A stretch of DNA of 64,000 bases, from positions 1-64,000 of the forward strand of contig QJPP01001441.1 of NCBI GenBank assembly GCA_003996215.1, in the 5' to 3' direction. The notes beneath the pieces were generated by a model, which saw only the letters and a program-made list of their open reading frames with translations, had not been told where the DNA came from and made no database searches. Numbering within the stretch: position 1 is the first letter of the stretch; each line of letters opens with the position of its first letter. This document shows, piece after piece, positions 55,813-64,000 of the stretch. This DNA is from Jaltomata sinuosa. Lineage: Eukaryota > Streptophyta > Magnoliopsida > Solanales > Solanaceae. The position numbers and the translations under genes are program-made.

Positions 55813-58262
55813 TCATCCACTACTAAAAAGGACTTTCATTATCGAAAGTCAAGAAAGAAGGAAACAACAGAGACTCAAGAACTGCGGATACAAAGCCAGT
55901 ACCACTTTCTCAGACAACCTGGTAGCCTCCTCGACCTGACGACACCCAATAAAATGAAATCAAGAAAAGCAACCAAGCCTTAACCCCTTACTAGCAAAGC
56001 TAGATTCCAACCTTTAACTCCAAAACTCCAAAATCCTATCAACCAAACCGAACCTTAAGAATCTCAACTTGAAAGCACCGACACAACACTGAAACCAAGA
56101 GAACTAAGGAAATCAACACCCATAACTCAAATCCTTGATACCACAACCAAGTTCACCCAAAAAGTCACCAATAAAAACCTTTAACTCATAACTCATTGAT
56201 CTATAAACCCCTTTACACTGACCTGAACCCTTTGCACTATAATCATGAAGCTTCACACAAGTTGGACACTTGGGCCACCAACTCACCCATCAGAGATCTC
56301 TAGTTCCCGCTACACTCAACCTAGAACAAGGTCACCTTTACACTCAAATTCTATTCAAGCCAAAACATAATCTACTATCGTTTGACATCCAAAATACCAA
56401 CCCATAGCATATCCTCGAAAACAGTAGTAATCTGCCCTAACTGACCATTAACCAATGGATGAATACTCTTGCTAACAATAATCTCAATATCTGAGCCTAA
56501 ATGAACCAACCATCAGATCCCAACTACAACATGCACACAAGGGTTGTGAATGCCATGGATGAACACTCTATGTTGAAGGAGAATCCCCCAACTGTAGAAC
56601 AAAACCAACTTCACTGAACCGTACCAAGTCTGAACCGACTGAAAGTGAATGAACCAGGGAAACCTGCCCAAGAAGATCCAAACCAAAACCAAGACCCTGT
56701 AAGGAGTATGGTAAGCCTACCATAAATTCTGTAGCCAGCAACTAATATCCAAGCTCTAGAAGTAACGTTGCTGCTCCAAATACTCGAACTCTATTCAGAT
56801 TTAAGACCACCTTACTAGCCTTACTTTGGAAAAAAGTCCACCACACCATAAATATCAAGTCAACACACCCTGCAGGCAAAGGAAAGGATGCTTGAAGTCC
56901 AAGGTCGCCACCTAGACATTTAAAATTTAGATAACCTTTAACTCACCCCTTTGGCTCAAAACCACTCGGTCTACCGTACCAGTAAACAAACTACCAACTC
57001 CAAAAGAATTTAAACACACCACAACTCTTTGGCCCATACTGGCCAAATCTAACCACCACTGGAACCCCATACAACAGACAACCTCTCAGAGAATAAACCA
57101 AACTAAGACTCTAACTCTCGAAACACCAAAGGTGACCATCAATCTAAAAATACCATGAGAATGTAAAGTAACCCCGCTGGTCTCAACCTGTACAACCTGA
57201 TCACGTATACCACATACAACCGTTGATCCTTAAACTGATACTGCTGAATCCATCCAACCAAGGTAAAATGGACCTCAATTCTTAGCAAGAACTCAGCTCG
57301 GACTTGACAAGTCTAGCCAATCAAATGGTTAGCCAAGGATGGGATTTCCAAGTGCAACGACCACTCTAAAATGACATAGAGAAGCTAAGTTGTTCGTAAT
57401 CACTGCTTTCAAGTTCAAAGATTCTACAACCCAAGAGAACCTTCCACAAATCATCCAATGAAACCTGCTAGCCCACAATTCTGAAATCCAATTTTACACT
57501 GCCAAGCAATACCTCTGGCAAACCCATGAGTAGACCCACACACTGTCAATGAACACTATAGAAATTGGAGACGATAAATCTCTAAGGATACAATTTGCCC
57601 AATCCATAGATGCTACAAAGACTTGGGTCATCCAAAGAACATAACAAATAAATCACAGCTGATGCAACAACCTCCAAAGGTAGCACTGGAAATGACCACT
57701 ACCTCAAACTCTTAATGGAAGGAATCCTGATCTTGAGCTTATCAAAAGGAAATGCCACTGCACTCTATAGTCGGTCAAACAAGCCATCAATATTAAAACC
57801 AAAGCAAAACCTCAGTCGTCCCTTCAGTCAACTTCTAAAACACAGGCACACACACAAGGAGTCATCACCCTCTTTAAGAAAAAACCACTTTATCTGGCAC
57901 ATAACCACCAGTATCACACCAAACAAATAGACGAACTTTTAGACAATGCTAGAGAACGGCCTAGGCAATAACTACCCAAGACCACTAGAAAGGAAAACTA
58001 AACTAACTCTAGAAGCACAACAAAATTAGAAATAAAACCAACCAGGAAAGGAGGCAATCAAGACCTACCCACGAGTCACAACCCCGAGTAGTCACATCTG
58101 AAGGACAACACACCCTATCCACTACTAAAAAGAATTAATCTACCGAGAAACTATACAGACAAACACTACAAACTTAAGTAGTAATATAACCAACTAAGAA
58201 ATAGGTAGGCATCTAAGCATATACATAAAAAGGGTAGAATCGCAACACGGACAATGCTAGCT
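55813..58262 (-). pseudogene. E12 pol remnants (RT end, RNase H tether, integrase)
   Basis: Only words survive. IVFIDSVWVYS near 57560 is the RT motif with FIDS instead of FIDD. GLAGFIG*FVEGS is the following block. SLANHLIG and FQQYQFKDQRLY, then HSHGIFRL near 57300, are the RNase H-integrase tether. VHPLVNGQLGQITTVFEDML near 56440 is the integrase Glu region. The distance from gag to the RT motif is about 700 bases, against about 1.6 kb in E3, so a deletion removed PR and most of RT. Stops occur about every 30 codons. Confidence 0.75.
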
Positions 58263-59459
58263 TTAGCTAAAGGTAACAAAAGTTGTACCTGTAGCAACGA
58301 TATTAGGAACCTCTATCTCAGTCCTACAAAGAGGGGCATCAGATTGATGGTGTCTATCACTGAACTGACTAGTCAAAGCTGAAGGCTCAACTATCCCTCG
58401 CCGGGGAAAATCTCTAAAATAGTGACCATTCACTCCACAACTATAACAACTCAAAGATGCCCAGCTCTGACGTACGGTGCATGTCAACTCTGGATGATAA
58501 CCTGAACCACTTGGCTAAAAGCCACCTCTAACTATCTAGGGACCACCCCTAATACCCTGCACACTGCCTCTAGCTGGTGGCACTGGAACTCTGGGAGATA
58601 AGAACTTCTGACCCTTCTGACTAAAAGGTAGGATTATGGGGAAATACCTAGAACAGTGCCCACACTCACCACATTGAAAACAACCTCTACCAGATAAAGT
58701 CTGACGGGAAGGTTTCGCTAAACATGACCAGCCACCCCGGTCTACATGCCCTAAATACAAACCTTGGGAACCCTGACTTGTACCATGTCTACTCTGCTCA
58801 TCACGCTCTGCACCACCACCCTCTGGAACCTGTGGAGCAATTGAAACTGGTATACTAGATAAAAAGCAATGGAACTGATTCCTAGCAAAGAATCCCCTAC
58901 CTCGAGTCTGAGAATCTCAAAAAATGTCATGAGAATGGCGTCTCTTATAACTATCTCCATATGCCTCACGACATAAGCCCTCAATAGACCAAGCATAATC
59001 CACCACCTAAAAAAAGGTAGTCCCAACTATAACTAAGTGCTCGATCACCAAACTGAGCGGTGAAATAAACCCTCAAATAAAACTCTGAACTCTATCAAAC
59101 TTTGAAGCCACAGTTCTAGCAGTGCGCCTATCCACCTCGTGAAACTTTGCCTTATACTCCAATACCAACATACAATCCTGCTGGAGAACTGGGACCTCAA
59201 TCCTAACTGAAGCACCACTCGATAAACTGGGTACTGCTCCTAATTGGGGTACTGAAACACCCTTCTGAAGACTTGGAGTCCTAGCCATGGTATCCTGAAG
59301 ATATAGGGTAGCATGAAATCCTATCAGAGGTTGGGCTGACCCCACAACCCCTATCTAATGCAGTAAACTCCTACTCTGAAATCCTAGCGCTGGCAAAAGC
59401 ACTAAAGCAGCAGGTACAGAAGCCTCGACATCACCCGATGCCATACTTATCCTAGGCAT
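58263..59459 (-). pseudogene. E12 gag with two knuckles
   Basis: The start MPRISMASGDVEASVPAALV lies at about 59459. AELARTPSLQKGVS-like and VLQQDCMLVLEYKAKFHEVD (open 59345-59073) show the N-terminal part, and the piece 59026-58751 follows. Two CCHC knuckles follow 240 bases apart: CFQCGECGHCSRYF (about 58640-58690) and CYSCGVNGHYFRDF (about 58405-58450). In both, the last Cys is Phe. E10 has only one. The second is followed by GIVEPSALTSQ and VPNIVATGTTFVTFS, which begins the protease approach. Confidence 0.82.
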
Positions 59460-59651
59460 CTGAGAAGGAATGAAACAATTAAGTTTAGAAGTTAATAGAA
59501 TCAGGAACGCACGATCAGGATCCAAGAATAGGGAACTTTTCCTAGTAATTCCCTGTAGCCTCCCGCAGATAGCATATGGAAGTCATCGTACCGATCTGTG
59601 AGACTCTACTTAGACACTTGCTATTGTACTAACAACGTCGGAGAACCTAGA

Positions 59652-59663
59652 GCTTTGATACCA
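59652..59663 (-). other. E12 primer-binding site
   Basis: It reads TGGTATCAAAGC on the minus strand, three bases from the LTR end at 59667. One G-to-A change separates it from the family form. Confidence 0.88.
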
Positions 59664-59666
59664 AGA

Positions 59667-59733
59667 TGTCACGACCCAATTTCTTAGATCATGATGGCAC
59701 GTACAACCCCTCAGTAGGTGAACCAATCCCTAT
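59667..59733 (-). repeat. E12 5' LTR stub
   Basis: The last 67 bases of a Tekay-type LTR (ACTGAGGGGTTGTACGTGCC, then AAATTGGGTCGTGACA) precede the primer site. The remainder is displaced by E13. Confidence 0.85.
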
Positions 59734-60238
59734 TATCATGCTCCAAACTAGGAAATGCACGACTGTCACTCGATACTTTATTTGACCGAGTTAGCCATTG
59801 AAACATACTAATTGACTAAATTACAGGCCCTGAAGGTCAGGCAACATAACATCTGAAATACTAAGCTTGGACCATTAAGGTTATACCTAAATGACAGCAA
59901 GTCATATAGACCAAGGTAGACAAGCCAAAAATTATAATACTAGCTTGCCGACGAGGCTACAACTAAATACATACATATCTATATTTACATGCCAAGCCTA
60001 TGGGCTAGAGGCTAGAAGCTACAGAAAGAAACCCAGAATATTGTGTCCACAATAGCCTCTAAGGGTTTCATAAGCACTGGTCGGGATAAGACCCCGACTA
60101 TACCCAAACTGCACAATAAAAGTAAATATTCTATAAAAGCTCCAAGAAAAGGGGGAGCTTCGAACTATGAGGACTCACCCAAGATAACTGAGAGTGATCG
60201 GGAACTATAGCCATGCATCTGTGAAAGAACACCTGAAT

Positions 60239-61258
60239 CTATATCATCAAGGATGCAGTGCAATATGTGTTAGTACTATGGAATGTACTAACTATGTGAG
60301 CAATGCATAAGGTATGGTAAAACATGCTTTAAAATATGCTTAAACATAATCCATGCATAAACGAGTATCAAGAGAAGAAATCGTAATGAAAAGCTAAGTC
60401 ATGAGGTCAAAGCCAACTTCAAAATAATAGTTCATAAGAGAGTTGATAAAGCTTAGAAAACATGAAAACATACATACGGGAGTTTCTTATAACCGACATG
60501 AGACCATGTGAGCTACATGGAATCTAACTATATCACCCTAGTTAGCAAAGCTGACTTTGAACCTTGCCGAGGAACAAGTCACCATACCCAACTATATATA
60601 CCTAGTTGGCAAAGCTGTCCTATACCCTGCTAAGGCAAGGACACCATACATAAAGATTTGGATCCACTCTCATAAGCCTTTTAGGAACATATCATATTAT
60701 ATAATATCATAACCTACACTAGCAATGTAGTTTATGGGACTAAGGGTACTCTCACCCCGTCCACTCAATGCTAATTACTACTCCCAAAACATGCACATAT
60801 AGCTCATATTTTCATAAGGGCATACTCCCATGCCAAATCTTATTCATAATGCATGAAAACACATCGGGTATGATGCAACTTTCATAACATAGTTCATAGA
60901 GCTTAGCAAAGCCATAATTCAAAACATGTTTTTCTTTCTAAATCATACTTGAAGAATTAGGCATGCAATTTCAGAAATACATAAAGGCCATGATATCTAA
61001 TCATGCCAACTTCCTCTTGAAAATATGAAATTTCATGGGTTCATGATAGAAATCAACTCTCATGCTTCGGATCTTAAAACCAATGAAGGAATTATGTATA
61101 ATCAATAAGAAGCCATGCATTTAAACATAGAAACTGATTTCATAAACTTTTCCCAATTTTGATCAAAATCGTAATTTCATAACTTCATAAATCAAAATAA
61201 GAATTTGGGGGATTTGGGCACAAGGGTGAAAGGAACCCATTGTTAAGGACCCACATAC
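60239..61258 (-). other. Putative LTR intron in E13 (1020 bp)
   Basis: The donor CCAG/GTATGTGGG is a near-ideal plant donor, the branch site is TACTAAC and the acceptor is TGATATAG. The acceptor keeps YAG despite changes around it. Confidence 0.6.
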
Positions 61259-61499
61259 CTGGGTGGAAGATTACCCACTTGGTTGGAAAGATCTCGGAGG
61301 CTTGAACTTGAACCTTGGAGACTTGAAGCTTGAGAGGAACTTTTTCTTTTTGTGAGGTGAATGAGGAGCTTAGAAAAGACAGGATAATATGGGTGGAAAC
61401 CCTACTATGAATAGTCAAAATGACTTCACTTAGTAGTTAAAAGGGTGGGAAATGACTAAAATTCCCCTGGGATTAAATTAAGAAAAGCTGGGAATTTGG

Positions 61500-61845
61500 T
61501 CGGCTTTCGGTATCATGAGTGGAGTCTATGACTCGTAGACCTTTCCACGACTCATGGTTCCCTAATCGTAGAAACTGTCAGGAATTTCAACCTGCAGGAG
61601 GTCTTCTATGGTTCAATAGGATGACTCGTGGAAGCTTCCATAAGTCGTAGAACCTAGTCGTGGAAGTCAGGGAATTAAAGCTGCCTCTGATCATGTTTCT
61701 ATGAGTCAATAGCATGACCTGTAGAAACTTCTACGAGTCATGGGAGTGACTCGTGGTTGTCATACATGAGGAGGGTCTACAGGACTAGAATCACAAGTCA
61801 CTTCCACGACTCGTGGACTTGACCCGTGGTCCCTGGAAGTCCAAA
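61500..61845 (-). promoter_or_regulatory. Dyad word array (ccacgactcgtgg type) in E13 LTR
   Basis: Words on the plus strand include gactcgtagacctttccacg, actcgtggaagcttccataag (holding the perfect palindrome tggaagcttcca), acgagtcatgggagtgactcg and cacttccacgactcgtgg. The array starts about 50 bp from the LTR start. Confidence 0.7.
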
Positions 61846-62047
61846 ATTTTCTGCAAGTTTGAGTTTAAAAGCTAGATACGTTTTTGGGGTGTTACAATAT
61901 CTCCCCTCTTGGGATCATTTGTCCTCGAATGAATACTAAACAAGGGAAAACTGAGGAGAAAACAACCCAATCAAACATCAAAACATAGAAATCAAGGGAA
62001 CATTATGAAAATTGAACTTCTCAACTTGAAAACATGATAAACTAACT

Positions 62048-62733
62048 TCATAAAACGTGGATGCATGCTAGGATCGTAAGAGAAATTGGTGGAATAGAAT
62101 CGGAGGGACATACTAAGGAGGAAACTATTACCTCAAGCTGGAACTGAGTCAGAAGGAAAGAATAAGGATAATTGGCCTTCATGGCCTCCTTCGCTTCCCA
62201 AGTGGCAGCTTCTACAAGCTGATTCCTCCAAAGGACTTTCACTGAAGTGACTTCTTTGTTTCTCAACCTCCAAACCTGACGATCAAGGATCTCCACGGAA
62301 ATCTACTCATAAGTGAGACTATCCTTCACACCCACATCTTCCAAAGGAAGGTCGGATCACCAGCACACTTCTTCAATAAGGAAATATGGAAAACTGGATG
62401 AACCGCTTCCAACTCTGTTGGCAACTCCAAATCATAAGCAACACTACCAACTCTCATCGAAATCTGATAAGGACCTACAAAATGGGGACTAAGCTTTCCT
62501 TTCTTGACAAATCTCAGCACGCCCTTCATGGGTGACACCTTAAGGAAGACCCAATCATCAACCTTAAATTCCAACTCCCTTCTCCTCACATCCACATACG
62601 ATTTTTATCGACTCTGAGCGGTCATCAACCTTTCTCGAATAAGCTGAACTTTCTCAATGGTCTTATGCACAGAATCTGGACCAATCAAGGCTTCCTTACC
62701 AACCTCGAACCAAAAAATATAAGATCTACATCT
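62048..62733 (-). pseudogene. E13 pol: integrase C-terminus and chromodomain
   Basis: From MAPYEALYG the reading has a TGA (Trp expected) and a TAA in AQSR*KSYVD (Gln expected). Then VRRRELEFKVDDWVFLKVSP, GVLRFVKKGKLSPHFVGPYQ and HPVFHISLLKKCAGDPTF are open (62595-62326). After a shift the chromodomain is clear: VEILDRQVWRLRNKEVTSVK, VLWRNQLVEAATWEA, MKANYPYSF (62296-62048). Its three aromatic cage-type positions are partly kept, as usual in the clade. Confidence 0.92.
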
Positions 62734-63490
62734 TCAACCATAAAGAGCCTCATAAGGAGCCATCTGGATGCTAGAGTGAAAGCTGTTGTTGTAGGCAAAT
62801 TCGATAAGAGGTAAGTGATCATCCCAATTTCCTTTGAAGTCAATAACACAAGCCCTCAACATATCCTCCAAAGTCTGAATAGTACGCTCGGCCTGGACAT
62901 CCGTCTGAGTGTGAAAAGTTGTTCTAAGCTTCACCTTAGTGCCAAGACCCTTCTGAAATGACTTCCAAAACTGAGATGTAAACTGAGGACCTCTATCTGA
63001 AATGATAAACAAGGGAACACCATGCAATCGGACTATCTCCCGAATGTAGAGTCTGGCATAATCATCCGCTGTATGTGTAGTCTTAACAGCCAAGAAGTGG
63101 GATGACTTGGTCATCCGATCAATGATCACCCAAATGGAATCGTGTTGCCTTCGAGTACGAGACAACCCAGTAATAAAGTCCATATTGATTGCTTCCAATT
63201 TTCAAGTGGGAAGGTCAATATCTTGAAGCATACCACCTGGCCTTTGATGCTCCACCTAGACTTGTTGATAGTTGGGACACTTAGACATAAACTCGGCTAT
63301 TTCCTTCTTCATACCATTCCACCAAAAGATTTCTCATAGATCACGGTACATCTTGGTGGCACCCAGATGAATGCAATATCTAGAACTGTGAGCCTCAGCC
63401 AAAATCTATTGTCTCAACCTATCAACATCTGGCGCACACAAGCGACCCTGGTAACGAAGCACACTATCTCCCCCTGGGACAAAACCTCAA
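62734..63490 (-). pseudogene. E13 pol: integrase core, open
   Basis: 154 codons from 63198 are open: INMDFITGLSRTRRQHDSIW with the first Asp, IIDRMTKSSHFLAVKTTHT, FIISDRGPQFTSQFW with the second, QAERTIQTLEDMLRACVID with Glu, and EFAYNNSFHSSIQMAPYEAL. The DDE triad is whole. The HHCC module upstream (about 63230-63400) is recognisable as YQ..CPNYQQV-like and EIFWWNGMKKEIA-like text with a stop. This is the best preserved integrase in the window. Confidence 0.92.
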
Positions 63491-63494
63491 CCCT

Positions 63495-64000
63495 TTACTG
63501 ACGAAATGCACCCTTAAGCTGAAGTAAAATGGGATCTTGGTCTTGCCTGGCCTTCACCTCAGCCACCAAGGATGATTCAAAACCATACTTCATAATTATA
63601 CCACCTTCGGTCGAGTCCATAAGACAAACTCCCAACCGAGAAAGTCTATAAACTTCTCTAACCAATTCCTTCTTTTCATCTTCAATAGAAGTTACACTCC
63701 TCATGGACAACCTACTTAAAGCATCCGCCACAACATTGGCCATACCCGGATGGTAAAGCACACTTATATCATAATACTTAAGGAGCTCAAGCCATATCCT
63801 TTGTCGCAAATTCAACTCCTTCTGAGTGAACACATATTGAAGACTTTTGTGATCCATGAATACATCAACATGCACCCTATACAAGTAGTGTCTCCAAATC
63901 TTCAAGGCAAAGACTACGGTCGCTAGCTCAAGATCATGAGTAGGGTAGTTCTTCTCATGCACCTTAAGTTATCTCGAGGCATAATCAATCACCTTGCCAT
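63495..64000 (-). pseudogene. E13 pol: RNase H, cut by window edge
   Basis: 155 codons are open from HEKNYPTHDLELATVVFALK, then IWRHYLYRVHVDVFMDHKSL, QYVFTQKELNLRQRIWLELL, ISVLYHPGMANVVADALSRL and the tether GVCLMDSTEGGIIMKYGFES. The ADALSR end signature is intact. Upstream the stop in the minus reading at KVHEK (LR*LK) near 63968 separates it from the rest at the edge. Confidence 0.92.

Larger units (their letters stand above)
53338..59733 (-). mobile_element. E12: old Tekay-related element with internal deletions
   Basis: A truncated 3' LTR (55812-53338), a decayed internal region (59666-55813) and a 67-bp stub of the 5' LTR (59667-59733) can be ordered on the minus strand. The polypurine-like tract TTTTTAGTAGTGGATGA precedes the 3' LTR and the primer site precedes gag. 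E13 is inserted in its 5' LTR, so the remaining 5' LTR should lie right of the window. Much of PR and RT is deleted. Confidence 0.85.
59734..61896 (-). repeat. E13 3' LTR (2163 bp)
   Basis: It starts TGTAACACCCCAAAAACG at 61896 and ends GGAGCATGATA at 59734. The word array lies at 61500-61845, donor CAG/GTATGT at 61258, TACTAAC at 60275-60269 and the acceptor GATATAG ending at 60239. A short duplicated block (ccaactatatatacctagttggcaaagctg) lies at about 60576-60610. Confidence 0.9.
59734..64000 (-). mobile_element. E13: second-family chromovirus, 3' half
   Basis: The 3' LTR (61896-59734) and the internal region up to RNase H are present, and the rest lies right of the window. It is inserted in the E12 5' LTR. 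The five bases left of the LTR are cctat, and the matching duplication would be right of the window. The proteins are better preserved than in E9, so it is probably younger. Confidence 0.92.

Noticed and set aside
1..64000. Endogenous pararetrovirus or other viral copy
   Set aside because: All RT regions carry Ty3/Gypsy or L1 hallmarks (LTRs, initiator-Met primer sites, chromodomain, integrase). No movement or coat protein is visible.
1..64000. Host genes, tRNA or rRNA genes, CRISPR arrays, bacterial promoters or terminators
   Set aside because: No supporting sequence. Repeats present are LTRs, short tandem arrays and the dyad words, none with CRISPR spacing or structure.

Overview
This window is repeat-dominated nuclear DNA from a flowering plant. 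It consists of nested retrotransposons with long LTRs, carries no host gene that I can support, and every open frame of any length is a retroelement fragment or a chance frame. The Tekay/Del-type chromoviruses, the L1-type LINE and a short AT-rich tandem repeat built on the word aaatatacccc all fit a eudicot. Solanaceae is my best guess from general resemblance, but the sequence does not prove the genus.

Layout. 1-5497 (-) is a Tekay-like Ty3/Gypsy element (E1) cut by the window edge and inserted in an LTR piece of the same superfamily (5498-7495, +). 7496-8851 is a short older spacer holding a 1.05 kb non-autonomous PIF/Harbinger-like DNA element flanked by TTA. 8852-20390 (+) is a complete Tekay-type element (E3) with both LTRs and a perfect 5-bp target duplication AAATG, but its genes are broken. 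20391-21600 is an AT-rich spacer. 21601-30193 (+) is an L1-type LINE split by a 3.2 kb LTR (25681-28871). 30194-35600 stacks three element pieces: a minus-strand LTR, a gag relic, and an LTR plus gag of a second family. 35640-36526 is a Tat/Athila-type LTR piece. 37286-44455 (-) is a nearly whole second-family element (E9). 44456-49130 (-) is the gag/PR and LTR of another chromovirus (E10). 49141-53337 (-) is a Tat-like element (E11) lacking RT, RNase H and integrase. 53338-59733 (-) is an old, deleted Tekay relative (E12), and 59734-64000 (-) is a second-family element (E13) inserted in the 5' LTR of E12.

Most chromovirus copies show the standard plan: LTR, a primer-binding site for initiator tRNA-Met, gag with a CCHC knuckle, PR, RT, RNase H, integrase, C-terminal chromodomain, LTR. 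None is intact. Many of the nonsense codons are C-to-T or G-to-A changes, as expected from deamination of methylated cytosine.

Two patterns go beyond routine annotation. (1) LTRs of at least three different families carry, in the U3 region just upstream of a TATA-like box, clusters of short dyad-symmetric words. The word differs by family (gcgct/atcgcgat, ccacgactcgtgg, gcacaagnncttgtgc) while the position is the same. (2) The long LTRs look as if they contain an intron. A donor lies after the pyrimidine-rich start region (GGTATGT or GGTAAG) and a YAG acceptor lies 0.9-2.2 kb later. In all three second-family LTRs there is also a perfect TACTAAC branch site 33-36 nt before the acceptor.
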